NCBI GenBank assembly: GCA_944321085.1
Contig: CALUJY010000003.1
Span: 124,001-188,000, forward strand
Direction of reading: 5' to 3'
DNA: 64,000 nt
From: an uncultured Barnesiella sp.
GTDB lineage: Bacteria > Bacteroidota > Bacteroidia > Bacteroidales > Barnesiellaceae_A
The notes under the pieces are model-generated. The model was given only the letters and a program-made list of their open reading frames with translations. It was not told where the DNA came from and searched no databases. The position numbers were made by a program, and so were the translations under genes. Every line of letters begins with the position of its first letter. Position 1 is the first letter of the stretch. Below are positions 44,872-53,836 of the stretch, one piece after another.

Positions 44872-45601
44872 CGTCATAAAAGTAGAGGAACTCACCAAAC
44901 GTTTCGGCAACTTTACGGCTGTCGACCACATCAGCTTTTCCGTGCAGCGGGGCGAAATATTCGGCTTTTTGGGTGCCAACGGTGCGGGTAAGACCACCGC
45001 GATGAGAATGTTGTGCGGGCTGAGCCGTCCCACGTCGGGAAGGGGCATGGTGGCCGGCTATGACATAGAGACGCAATATGAAGACATCAAGAACAACATA
45101 GGGTATATGAGCCAACGCTTCTCGTTGTATGAAGACTTGAAGGTGTGGGAGAATATCCGTCTCTTCGGGGGTATATACGGTGTCGACGAGAAGGAGATAA
45201 AACATCGTACCGATGAGCTGCTTGCCGAGCTTCACTTCGAGAAAGAGCGTAATGCTTATGTCAAATCGTTGCCTTTGGGCTGGAAGCAGAAGTTGGCCTT
45301 TTCGGTGGCGATATTCCATCGTCCCAGTATCGTTTTTCTCGATGAACCTACGGGCGGTGTCGACCCGGCTACCCGTCGGCAGTTTTGGGAAATGATATAT
45401 GCGGCGGCCGAACAGGGTATCACTATCTTTGTCACTACGCACTATATGGACGAGGCGGAGTATTGCAATCGTGTTTCTATCATGGTCGATGGGCGTATCG
45501 ATGCTTTGGATACGCCGCGCCGATTGAAGAGTGAGTTTGGCGCCACTACGATGGACGAAGTATTCCGGGCATTGGCGCGGCATGCAGGACGAAAGGAGTA
45601 G
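44864..45601 (+). CDS. ABC exporter ATP-binding protein (YbhF C-terminal half-like)
   Basis: 245 residues. Walker A is FLGANGAGKTTAMRML and Walker B is IVFLDEPTGGVDPATR. The ABC signature loop is replaced by SLPLGWKQKLAFSVAI instead of LSGGQ. The same LPLG(F/W)KQ form occurs in the C-terminal ATPase half of YbhF-type proteins, so one nucleotide site of the pair is probably non-canonical. There is no C-terminal extension. It pairs with the preceding ATPase, and the permease gene follows after 6 bp. Confidence 0.94.
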   Translation: MDSVIKVEELTKRFGNFTAVDHISFSVQRGEIFGFLGANGAGKTTAMRMLCGLSRPTSGRGMVAGYDIETQYEDIKNNIGYMSQRFSLYEDLKVWENIRLFGGIYGVDEKEIKHRTDELLAELHFEKERNAYVKSLPLGWKQKLAFSVAIFHRPSIVFLDEPTGGVDPATRRQFWEMIYAAAEQGITIFVTTHYMDEAEYCNRVSIMVDGRIDALDTPRRLKSEFGATTMDEVFRALARHAGRKE

Positions 45602-45607
45602 GGTATT

Positions 45608-46696
45608 ATGGATGTATTTGCGGCATTTGTCAGGAAGGAGTTCCTCCATATTTTCAGGGATAAGCGTACGATGCTTATCTTGCTTGTCATGCCCGTAGTG
45701 ATGATTGTGATATTCGGTTTTGCCCTTTCCAATGAAATCAATAATATCAATCTGGCCGTCGTTTCGTCGCAGCGCAACGAAACGGTGAGGCAGCTCGTGG
45801 AGCGTTTCGATGCGAATCACTACTTTACGATAGTGGGCGAATATGCTACGGCCGAGCCCGTAGAGCATTTGTTGCGTGCAGGGAAGGCCGATATGGCAAT
45901 CGTATTCGGGACAGACTTCGACCGGCAACCTTCGGTACAGCTCATTGTCGACGCTTCCAATCCCAATATCGCGTCGAACGAGGTATTCTACACCTCTTCG
46001 GTAATACGCAAGGCTATGGCCGAAACGAGGCCGGCAACCCAAGAAGAAGCTGTTGTGACGACACACTTGCGCATGCTGTATAATCCGCAGATGCGTAGTT
46101 CATATAATTTCGTGCCCGGTATCATGGGACTGATATTTATTCTCATATCGGCTCTGATGACCTCAATATCTATTGTCAGAGAGAAAGAGCAAGGAACCAT
46201 GGAAGTGTTGCTGGCTTCGCCCGTAAGACCTATATATATTATCTTGTCCAAGATGGTGCCCTATCTGGTAATATCTTGTTTCAACCTGCTGACGATACTT
46301 CTTCTTGCTTATCTTCTGTTGGATGTGCCCGTGACCGGCGGCATTGCAGGTCTTTGCATCTTGTCGCTGGTGTATATTATTCTGTCGCTTGCGTTGGGAT
46401 TGTTCATATCGACGGTGGTGAATACACAAGCCGTAGCGATGTTGGGTTCGGTAATGACGCTTATGCTCCCTGTCATGTTGTTATCGGGCATGATATTTCC
46501 CATAGAGAGTATGCCTAAGGTGTTGCAGTATATCTCCGACGTGATACCTGCCAAGTGGTATATTATGGCGGCGAGGAAGATGATGATCGAGGGTCAGACT
46601 TTGGCTCAGGTATATGTGGAGGCATCGATATTGACGGGAATGACTGTCGTGTTGATGGCGCTATCGTTGAAGAACTTCAAAAACAGGCTCGGATAG
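45608..46696 (+). CDS. ABC-2 type exporter permease (YbhS-like)
   Basis: 362 residues. An N-terminal helix (IFRDKRTMLILLVMPVVMIV) is followed by a large periplasmic domain (about 45-170) and five C-terminal helices, with the ABC-2 motif IVREKEQGTMEVLLASPVRP and SGMIFPIESMPKVLQYISDV. The layout is the YhhJ/YbhS/DrrB-type permease. It forms a heterodimer with the next gene product, one base downstream. Transported substrate unknown, likely amphiphilic drugs or cations. Confidence 0.94.
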   Translation: MDVFAAFVRKEFLHIFRDKRTMLILLVMPVVMIVIFGFALSNEINNINLAVVSSQRNETVRQLVERFDANHYFTIVGEYATAEPVEHLLRAGKADMAIVFGTDFDRQPSVQLIVDASNPNIASNEVFYTSSVIRKAMAETRPATQEEAVVTTHLRMLYNPQMRSSYNFVPGIMGLIFILISALMTSISIVREKEQGTMEVLLASPVRPIYIILSKMVPYLVISCFNLLTILLLAYLLLDVPVTGGIAGLCILSLVYIILSLALGLFISTVVNTQAVAMLGSVMTLMLPVMLLSGMIFPIESMPKVLQYISDVIPAKWYIMAARKMMIEGQTLAQVYVEASILTGMTVVLMALSLKNFKNRLG

Positions 46697-46697
46697 T

Positions 46698-47804
46698 ATG
46701 GCAAGAATGGGATTTTTGTTGGAAAAAGAGTTCAAGCAGTTTATACGCAATGCGTTGCTGCCCAAGCTGGTGATTATGTTCCCCATACTCGTGATGCTTA
46801 TCATGCCGTGGGTAGCAACGATGGAGGTGAAGAATGTGGCTGTGACGGTGGTCGATAATGACCGTACGCAGCTCTCTCATAGACTGGTAGACAAGATTGC
46901 GGCATCGGGCTATTTCGATATGCAACCGCTCGTTGCCGGTTATCGTGCCGGCGAACAAGACATCTCGACCGGACGTGCCGATATAGTGATAGAGATACCG
47001 CAGGGTATGGAACGCAATATAGAATCGGGGCAGAATGTGGCGTTACAGATTTCGGCCAATGCCGTCGATGGCATGAAAGGCGGTATAGGCAGTAACTATC
47101 TAGTGTCGATAATAAATGATTTTGTGGCCGAATTGGGTGCTGATAGGGGCGATGAGACAGCTCCTGCCGGTGCATTGTCGGTACTATACTTGTATAACCC
47201 AACGCTCAATTATCGTTTTTTCATGATACCGGCATTGATGATTATACTTGTGATAACGATAGGCGGATTTTTGCCGGCTCTCAATATCGTCAGTGAGAAA
47301 GAGATAGGCACCATAGAGCAAATCAACGTATCGCCTGTGCGCAAGTGGGAGTTTATTCTTGCCAAGCTCATTCCTTATTGGATAATGGGCGTGGTAATAT
47401 TCTCGTTGGCGTTACTGTTGGCATATTGGATATACGGGCTTGCACCGGCCGGCAGTTTGCTGACGATATATGCTGCTGCTGTGCTATTTACCATCGTCAT
47501 GTCGGGTGTGGGGCTTATCGTCTCCAACTACTCTTCTACGATGCAGCAGTCTATGTTTATAATGTTCTTTTTTGCCGTACTGTTTATTCTGATGTGCGGA
47601 TTGTTTACGCCTGTGGCGTCGATGCCCGCTTGGGCACAGGTTATAGCATCTTTGCTGCCGCCCCGATATTTTATAGAGATATTGCGTAGCGTTTATCTCA
47701 AAGGGAGCGGTATAGCCGAGTTGTATGAACAGTTCCTGTTCTTGGCGGGATTTGCCGTTCTTTTCAGTGTGGGAGCGGTACTGAGCTACCAGAAGCGCGG
47801 TTAG
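46698..47804 (+). CDS. ABC-2 type exporter permease (YbhR-like)
   Basis: 368 residues with the same layout as its neighbour: an N-terminal helix (LPKLVIMFPILVMLIMPWVA), a periplasmic domain, then five helices with IVSEKEIGTIEQINVSPVRK and CGLFTPVASMPAWAQVIASL. It is the last gene of the seven-gene operon and ends 4 bp before the convergent tsaE stop. No intergenic terminator is visible there. Confidence 0.94.
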   Translation: MARMGFLLEKEFKQFIRNALLPKLVIMFPILVMLIMPWVATMEVKNVAVTVVDNDRTQLSHRLVDKIAASGYFDMQPLVAGYRAGEQDISTGRADIVIEIPQGMERNIESGQNVALQISANAVDGMKGGIGSNYLVSIINDFVAELGADRGDETAPAGALSVLYLYNPTLNYRFFMIPALMIILVITIGGFLPALNIVSEKEIGTIEQINVSPVRKWEFILAKLIPYWIMGVVIFSLALLLAYWIYGLAPAGSLLTIYAAAVLFTIVMSGVGLIVSNYSSTMQQSMFIMFFFAVLFILMCGLFTPVASMPAWAQVIASLLPPRYFIEILRSVYLKGSGIAELYEQFLFLAGFAVLFSVGAVLSYQKRG

Positions 47805-47808
47805 CCGA

Positions 47809-48225
47809 TTATCCTACCGTGACGGTGCGCGACTCGTCGTCGTTGACGATTATGCGTACCGGTACACAATCATCGGGTAACAGCGGTTCGATGTTTTCAG
47901 GCCACTCTATGAAGCAGAGTTCGCCGCTCTCGAAGTAATCTTCACACCCCATATCGAGGGCTTCTTTGAGCTGGGCTATGCGGTAGCAGTCGAAGTGGAA
48001 GATGGTGTGCCCGTCGCCTGTACGGTATTCGTTGACGATGGCAAAAGTGGGGCTGTTTATTACGTCGGTAACACCTAACTCTTCGCAAACGGCTTTAATA
48101 AAGGTGGTTTTGCCGGCGCCCATATTGCCATAGAAGGCATACACTGTATTATTGCCCAAAAGGCTTATAAAAGAACGGGCGGCATTGCGCAACCCGTCGA
48201 GGTTGTCGATATGTATTGTTGTCAT
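47809..48225 (-). CDS. tsaE: tRNA threonylcarbamoyladenosine biosynthesis ATPase TsaE
   Basis: 138 residues. The P-loop [20 protein letters not shown], switch-like [19 protein letters not shown] and the C-terminal [14 protein letters not shown] are diagnostic for TsaE, which drives the TsaBD complex in t6A37 modification of ANN-decoding tRNAs. It lies 11 bp after porX at the 3' end of a six-gene minus-strand run. Confidence 0.97.
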   Translation of the reverse strand: MTTIHIDNLDGLRNAARSFISLLGNNTVYAFYGNMGAGKTTFIKAVCEELGVTDVINSPTFAIVNEYRTGDGHTIFHFDCYRIAQLKEALDMGCEDYFESGELCFIEWPENIEPLLPDDCVPVRIIVNDDESRTVTVG

Positions 48226-48236
48226 GATGTGATGAT

Positions 48237-49778
48237 TTATTTGGGAGAGAGCGTTACGAGGGGTATCATCATCTCTTCCATAGAGATGCCGCCGTGTTGG
48301 AATGTGTTCTTATAGTACCCCACGTAGTAATTGTAGTTGTTGGGGTAGGCAAAGAAGTCGCGATTGGTGGCAAAGACGTAGGTCGAGCTGAGGTTGGGTG
48401 ACGGCAACCCGAAGCGTGACGGCGCTTTTATCTCGTACACTTGTTTGGGATTGTAGCTGAGTGACTTGCCCACTTTATAACGCAGGTTGGTATTGGTATT
48501 TTTGTCGCCGATGACTTTGATAGGATTGTCGACGTGTATGGTGCCGTGGTCGGTAGTGAGGATGACCTTGTAGCCGCTCTCGGCGATTTTCTTGAACAGG
48601 TCGAGAGCCGACGAGTGCCTGAACCACGACTCGGTAAGCGAGCGATATGCTGCTTCGCTCGACGCTAGTTCGCGTATCATCTTCGACTCGGTGCGGGCAT
48701 GCGATAGCATATCTATAAAGTTTAGTACACACACGTTGAGCGGTTTGTTGGTCAATGTGCCGAAGTTGCTCAACACCTTTTCTCCAAAAGAGTTTTCGTT
48801 GATTTTGGTGTATGAGAAAGGATATGACTTGCGGAACCGTTCTATCTGTGTCTTTATGAGAGGCGCTTCGTTGAGGTTTTTGCCTTCCTCTTCCTCTTCA
48901 TCGACCCATAAGTCGGGAAACATCTCGGCTATTTTATTAGGCATCAATCCCGAGAAGATGGCGTTGCGGGCATATTGCGTTGCTGTGGGGAGTATGCTGA
49001 AATAGAGTTCCTCTTCGAACGTGAAGTAGTTGCTTATGATGGGGAGGATGACACGCCACTGGTCGAGCCGGAAGTTGTCGATAAGCACGAAAAAGATTTT
49101 TTCACCGTTATCGAGGAGTGGGAAAACTTTCTTCTTGAATATTTCGTGGCTCATCAGCGGGTGGTCGTCGGTGGTAATCCAACGTTCGTAGTTTTTCTTT
49201 ACGAACTTGGCGAAAGCGGCGTTGGCTTCTATTTTCTGCATTTTTAGCAGGTCTTCCATATTGGTCTCGGCATGCGACAGTTCGAGTTCCCAATGTACGA
49301 GTTTGCGGTACACCTCCATCCACTCTTCGCAAGAGTCCGATTGGGATATGAGGCTACCTATATGGTTGAATTCCTGCTGGTAGTTGCTGGTGGTTTCTCC
49401 CGATATGATTTCGCGGCTATGCAGATTTTTCTTGATAGAGAGGAATATTTGGTTGGGGTTGACGGGCTTTATAAGATAGTCGGCTATTTTGTTCCCGATG
49501 GCCTGATTCATGATGTTTTCCTCTTCGCTTTTGGTAATCATGATAACGGGGATGTCGGGACGTACCTCTTTGATGCGGACGAGAGTTTCAAGGCCGCTCA
49601 ACCCGGGCATGTTTTCGTCGAGGATAATGAGGTCGAAGTCGTTGTTTTCGCATGCTTCGAGGGCGTCAACGCCGTTCGATACCGTAACCAGTTCGTAGCC
49701 TTTTTGCGTGAGGAACATGATATGCGGCTTCAAGAGATCTATCTCGTCATCTGCCCACAGGATAGTAGGGTTCTTCAT
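48237..49778 (-). CDS. porX: T9SS regulator PorX: response regulator with a PglZ/alkaline-phosphatase-like domain
   Basis: 513 residues from the ATG at 49778 ([12 protein letters not shown]); an adjacent ATG at 49781 and others upstream are in frame. The receiver domain (1-120) has acidic pocket D10-D11 and phospho-acceptor Asp54 ([10 protein letters not shown]), with the switch Lys in [10 protein letters not shown] helical linker leads to a PglZ/alkaline-phosphatase-fold effector (about 205-513) with [30 protein letters not shown] and [14 protein letters not shown], the metal-binding segments. In Porphyromonas PorX controls T9SS genes and hydrolyses oligonucleotides. The start lies 32 bp inside porW. 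Confidence 0.95.
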   Translation of the reverse strand: MKNPTILWADDEIDLLKPHIMFLTQKGYELVTVSNGVDALEACENNDFDLIILDENMPGLSGLETLVRIKEVRPDIPVIMITKSEEENIMNQAIGNKIADYLIKPVNPNQIFLSIKKNLHSREIISGETTSNYQQEFNHIGSLISQSDSCEEWMEVYRKLVHWELELSHAETNMEDLLKMQKIEANAAFAKFVKKNYERWITTDDHPLMSHEIFKKKVFPLLDNGEKIFFVLIDNFRLDQWRVILPIISNYFTFEEELYFSILPTATQYARNAIFSGLMPNKIAEMFPDLWVDEEEEEGKNLNEAPLIKTQIERFRKSYPFSYTKINENSFGEKVLSNFGTLTNKPLNVCVLNFIDMLSHARTESKMIRELASSEAAYRSLTESWFRHSSALDLFKKIAESGYKVILTTDHGTIHVDNPIKVIGDKNTNTNLRYKVGKSLSYNPKQVYEIKAPSRFGLPSPNLSSTYVFATNRDFFAYPNNYNYYVGYYKNTFQHGGISMEEMMIPLVTLSPK

Positions 49779-52539
49779 CATTTTCTGGGTTGTAGTAGTT
49801 GTCAAAAAAGTCGAAGTACTCTTCGAAAGTGCGACCTTGGAGAAGCAGGTCGAAGTTGTGCGTACTTATCATGACGGGTCTTACTCCATCGGGTATGACA
49901 AACTCCGGGTCGTCGGTCATCACTTTGCGGTAGTGTACCAACTCGTCAAAGTTATTAAATCCTTTGACAACGAGAATAGATATTTCGTTAAATGTCATTA
50001 TTTCGAGGTCGAAATCTTTGACAAGGAAGTTCGTGAAATCGAATTTGGCGACGTTAAACAGTAATTGGTTGCCCGAGACGCTGTCGGTGGCATATACCAG
50101 CAGGAAGTTGTGCGGCTCGTCGAGAGCCAACGTAAAGGTGGCTGCCGAGTCGGCGGCGAGGGCTGTCGAGTCGTTCCCGAGGCGGGTTTTCCATATCATG
50201 CCCCGCACGTTGCCTCCGGCTACGGTACGTCCGCGGGCTATACCTTTGAGTACGTTGCCGGCATAGTCGCTTACGTCGGCCTGCGGATATTTGGAGAGCA
50301 GCTCCTGTACCAATTCCTTGAATTGGTCGAACTCTTTGTCGCCGATGTATGCCATAGCGTTGACAAACATAAACTTGTGCATGATGTCGGAGAGCGGATA
50401 ATGTTCTTGCATGTACCGATAGTTGGCATGCACGATGTCGTTGCGGTTGTCGAGGTATGCGGCGTAGGTCTGTTGGTATATAGAGTCTTGCACGGCGCCC
50501 ATGCTGCGCAGCTTGTCTAAGTAGTGCGGGTCTTCCATGGCCTGTGCATATTCGCTCTCGGGGAAGGTCGTGCGTATCTTCGAACGGTATATCTCGGCTT
50601 GCGATGTCTCGTTGTTGCGCATGTGCATGAGGTAGCGGTTGTAGTAGGTGTCGAGGCGATATGGATTATCGGGGTAGCGACGTTCCAGCTCGTCGAAGGT
50701 TTCCGAGGCGGCTTGGTAGTCTTCGAGGTTGTTTTTCAGAATGATGCCCATGTTATATAGTCCCTCGGCTACGATTTCGTTCGACACGGTGAGTTCTTCG
50801 GGTGTGAGCGGTATCTGTTTGAGGTAGAACTCTATTTGGTGCGGGTCGTTTTCGGCAGCGAGCTTTGCGCTGTCTTCGGGCAGTTCGGTATCGGTGTATG
50901 TCGAGTCGTTTTCCTCATCGTCGTAGTTTACGCCGTTGTTTTCGGCGAAATCGGCGGCCGAGAAGCCCGATTTATTGCGTCGCCGCCAATCGTCTTCGAG
51001 TTTGCGCGAGCCCCATTTTTTCTGGAACTCCGATTTACCAGCGTTGATGAGGGTCTGGTTATAAAAATACCACGACCCGTCGGTATTGAGAACGTTGGTG
51101 GTAGGTTGGTTGGCATTTCCGCCCAAGAGGTTGCTTATACCTTCGTTTTGAGCAAGATACTCTTCGCGGCGGCGTTCTTCCTCTTCTTTTTTCTCTTGTT
51201 CGATAAGGGCGTCGATGATTTTCTGTATGCAGGCGTTACGCTCCTCTTCGCTCATGGCGGCGAGAGTTTGCAAGCTGTCTTGCAGCTCGACGTTTTGGGC
51301 ATATACGACAAGTTTGTCGAGGACTTCCGAACGTTTCGACAGTAGTTTGTAGTCGGGATAGTCGTCGCTGAGTAGCGGAAGAGCTTCGGAGTAGCAAGGT
51401 TGGGCGTCGACATATTCGCGTCGGCCGAAGAGGAGGTTACCGAGTGTAATTTGGCACACGGCTTTCTCTATGCCGTTGCGGGTGCTTTTGGCTACGGCCG
51501 TGTTGTAATTGGCTATGGCCTGTACCGTATCTTTGCGTGAGAGGTATAGATTACCTATGGCGTAATATATTTGGTCGTGATAGTCTTTGTTGACGTCTCG
51601 TCGGGTCATTTTTTTGAGCGAAGCCACCTCTTTCTCTATGTCACTGCCGGTAAATACCTCGCTCATCTTGATGCGTGCATTGAACTGTGTACGGTAAGGC
51701 GGATTCATCGAAATGACCTTCTTGAAGGCAGTATATGCCTCTTGCGGCTTCTTGTCGAGGGTGTATAATTGTCCCAGCAAGAACGTCATGCGTGCACGTT
51801 GTTGCTTGCTGCGTTCGCTCTTGATAGCGGTTTGAAGGAAGGGTATGGCCTCGCGATATTTTTTGTTGTGGATGAGGTAGTCGGCATTGACCGAAGCAAA
51901 CTCGCCTTGCAACGAAGGGGGTAGGCTATCGTTGTTGGCTTTGTATAATACATCTTCGGCTTCATATATCCAATCGAGGGCAATGTAGCTGCGGGCTTGC
52001 CACAGCCTTGCCTCGGCAGCCACTTTGGGCAGCCACGTAAAGTGTTGCGATACGTACATAAACGTGGCGGCGGCGCTTAGGAAATCACCTTTCTGATATT
52101 GAGCCTTACCCATGAGCATCCATGCATTGTGTATGAACGGATTGTACTCTTCGCGTTGCATGAAAGCCTTGTAGTCGGCGTTGTTGCGTTTGTTCTGGTT
52201 GCGTTTGGGTTTGCTTTTGATACTGTGGTTTTGTATCGCTTTCTGGCACTTCTCTATCGTGCGGTCGAAAGAGCCTTGTGGTTGCGGGTCTTTGGGATTG
52301 TTGTATGCTTCGGCAGGATTGAGGTAGAGAATATCGGTGAAGTTGTCTTCATACTTCTCTTGTTGTACTTTCAGTTGCTCTTTATAGTTCTCAATGCCGT
52401 TGAAATAGACGTTATACCGTGTGGTGAACGAATGGTAGAAGCGGCTCCAACCTGTGTTCTTGTTGTTGGAGCAACTTGCCAGCAACCCTGCCGCTATGAT
52501 AAGCAAGGGAGCGAGACGGTATATTTTGCGCAGTTCCAT
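49747..52539 (-). CDS. porW: T9SS lipoprotein PorW/SprE
   Basis: 930 residues from the ATG at 52539, where a lipoprotein signal starts (MELRKIYRLAPLLIIAAGLL then ASC, Cys23). TPR-like helical repeats run through the N-terminal half (FIHNAWMLMGKAQYQKGDFL, MTFLLGQLYTLDKKPQEAYT, QITLGNLLFGRREYVDAQPC), followed by a Glu/Arg-rich coiled segment (EQEKKEEEERRREEYLAQ) and more TPRs. FNGIENYKEQLKVQQ near the N-terminus is characteristic. PorW/SprE is essential for type IX secretion and gliding in Bacteroidetes. Its 3' end overlaps the porX start; the metal permease gene ends 28 bp upstream. Confidence 0.93.
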   Translation of the reverse strand: MELRKIYRLAPLLIIAAGLLASCSNNKNTGWSRFYHSFTTRYNVYFNGIENYKEQLKVQQEKYEDNFTDILYLNPAEAYNNPKDPQPQGSFDRTIEKCQKAIQNHSIKSKPKRNQNKRNNADYKAFMQREEYNPFIHNAWMLMGKAQYQKGDFLSAAATFMYVSQHFTWLPKVAAEARLWQARSYIALDWIYEAEDVLYKANNDSLPPSLQGEFASVNADYLIHNKKYREAIPFLQTAIKSERSKQQRARMTFLLGQLYTLDKKPQEAYTAFKKVISMNPPYRTQFNARIKMSEVFTGSDIEKEVASLKKMTRRDVNKDYHDQIYYAIGNLYLSRKDTVQAIANYNTAVAKSTRNGIEKAVCQITLGNLLFGRREYVDAQPCYSEALPLLSDDYPDYKLLSKRSEVLDKLVVYAQNVELQDSLQTLAAMSEEERNACIQKIIDALIEQEKKEEEERRREEYLAQNEGISNLLGGNANQPTTNVLNTDGSWYFYNQTLINAGKSEFQKKWGSRKLEDDWRRRNKSGFSAADFAENNGVNYDDEENDSTYTDTELPEDSAKLAAENDPHQIEFYLKQIPLTPEELTVSNEIVAEGLYNMGIILKNNLEDYQAASETFDELERRYPDNPYRLDTYYNRYLMHMRNNETSQAEIYRSKIRTTFPESEYAQAMEDPHYLDKLRSMGAVQDSIYQQTYAAYLDNRNDIVHANYRYMQEHYPLSDIMHKFMFVNAMAYIGDKEFDQFKELVQELLSKYPQADVSDYAGNVLKGIARGRTVAGGNVRGMIWKTRLGNDSTALAADSAATFTLALDEPHNFLLVYATDSVSGNQLLFNVAKFDFTNFLVKDFDLEIMTFNEISILVVKGFNNFDELVHYRKVMTDDPEFVIPDGVRPVMISTHNFDLLLQGRTFEEYFDFFDNYYNPENDEEPYYPVGR

Positions 52540-52567
52540 TCTTATATAAAACGGCGGGTATGTGTGT

Positions 52568-53407
52568 TTATTGTTCTGCTGCTTTGCGAAGCCGTTTTTT
52601 GCGTTGACCGGCTGCCATGCGGTTGCATATCTTAGCGACGGCATATACCACGACAAGGGTAAACACGATGCTTGCCCCGGTGGGGACATTGATAAAGGTG
52701 GATATAACCAGCCCCGCGACGCCGCAGACAAAGCTGATGAGCATAGAGAGGAACATCATCTGTTTATATCGCGAGCAGAACAATTCGGCAATCATTTGCG
52801 GCAACGAGAGGATAGAGATGAGCAGCATGATGCCTATCAGTCTGATGGATAACACTACGTCGATGGCTATGAAAAATGTCATGCAGGCGTTGATGGTTGT
52901 GACACGGATACCTTGTGTGCGGGCAAAATCGCTGTCGAACGCGGCATAGAGAATGGGGCGGTAGAATAGTAGCACAAATAACAACAAGAGAGCGGCAAAG
53001 AGCGTGAATATAAGGATGTCGGTGCTTGTGATGGTGAGAATGTTGCCGAACAGAAATTCCGATAGCCCCGGTGTATAGCCCGGTGTAAGGAAGATGAAAA
53101 TGATGCCTATGGCCATGCCCAATGCCCAGAAAACGGCTATTGCCGAGTCTTCGCGTACCTGTTTGCCCCGAGCCAGCCATTCTACCCCGAATGCCGAGAG
53201 GATGGCGAAAACCAAGGCCGAGAGCGTGGGATTTATTCCCATGTAATAACCTATTCCTAATCCGCCGAATGAGGCGTGTGTGATGCCTCCGGTAATGAAT
53301 ACCATGCGTCGTGTCACGATGTATGTGCCTATGATGGCACCCGTCACCGAGATGAGCAGTATGCCCCATAGGGCGTTTTGGAAAAATGCGTATTGCAGTA
53401 TGTCCAT
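52568..53407 (-). CDS. ABC-3 family metal-ion permease (ZnuB/MntB-like)
   Basis: 279 residues, at least eight hydrophobic segments. Motifs of the zinc/manganese/iron ABC-3 permease family: MVFITGGITHASFGGLGIGY, FGNILTITSTDILIF, and GIMLLISILSLPQMIAELFC. It would move Zn or Mn through the inner membrane with a binding protein and an ATPase, but neither partner gene is in this window. It sits in the same tight run as the T9SS genes, 3 bp after a small membrane protein gene. Confidence 0.92.
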   Translation of the reverse strand: MDILQYAFFQNALWGILLISVTGAIIGTYIVTRRMVFITGGITHASFGGLGIGYYMGINPTLSALVFAILSAFGVEWLARGKQVREDSAIAVFWALGMAIGIIFIFLTPGYTPGLSEFLFGNILTITSTDILIFTLFAALLLLFVLLFYRPILYAAFDSDFARTQGIRVTTINACMTFFIAIDVVLSIRLIGIMLLISILSLPQMIAELFCSRYKQMMFLSMLISFVCGVAGLVISTFINVPTGASIVFTLVVVYAVAKICNRMAAGQRKKRLRKAAEQ

Positions 53408-53410
53408 GAT

Positions 53411-53836
53411 TTACTTTCGCTTTTTGTCTTTTTCGTTGCGCAGCTCGCTTACTACGAGCAGCACTTCGTCTTTTATTTCGTCGGGCAGCTCTATCCCTCG
53501 CAGTTGCAGGCTGCGTGTCCAGCCCGGCACATCGGCGCTCTGCATGGTGTAGAAAATCTCCCTGAATGTTTCGGTTTGAGTCTCGTTATAGCCATTTGAC
53601 GGAATGCCGCGCCAACGGTCTAACTCTTCGTCGTCGTAGTAGATTATTTCGCGGCTTGCCGCGGCAAGCAGACTATCGCGCTCACATACGGCATGTTGAC
53701 CGCAGCATTCGCCCTTGTCGCGGTCGGTATCGGCTGTCGATTGCGGCCGCCGGCTTTGGGTACGGGGGCGGTATATGGCATATAAGACAATGCCCGTGAG
53801 CAGCAGTGTGGTGCATATAACGAGTAGCAGTGTCAT
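53411..53836 (-). CDS. Small membrane-anchored protein of unknown function
   Basis: 141 residues from the ATG at 53836, which overlaps the aroA stop as ATGA. One N-terminal helix (MTLLLVICTTLLLTGIVLYA) is followed by a basic, Gln/Arg-rich linker and a soluble part with acidic patches (IIYYDDEELDRWRG, TQTETFREIFYTMQS, ELPDEIKDEVLLVV) and a Lys/Arg tail. I do not recognise a family. Its conserved-looking position between aroA and the ABC-3 permease, with minimal gaps, supports a real gene. Confidence 0.75.
   Translation of the reverse strand: MTLLLVICTTLLLTGIVLYAIYRPRTQSRRPQSTADTDRDKGECCGQHAVCERDSLLAAASREIIYYDDEELDRWRGIPSNGYNETQTETFREIFYTMQSADVPGWTRSLQLRGIELPDEIKDEVLLVVSELRNEKDKKRK

Noticed and set aside
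44822..46066. 414-codon frame antisense to the ABC ATPase and permease genes
   Set aside because: Crosses the boundary of two real genes on the other strand and shows no domain.
52540..52731. Upstream extension of porW
   Set aside because: The extra 64 codons overlap the 3' end of the permease gene and would precede the lipoprotein signal at 52539.
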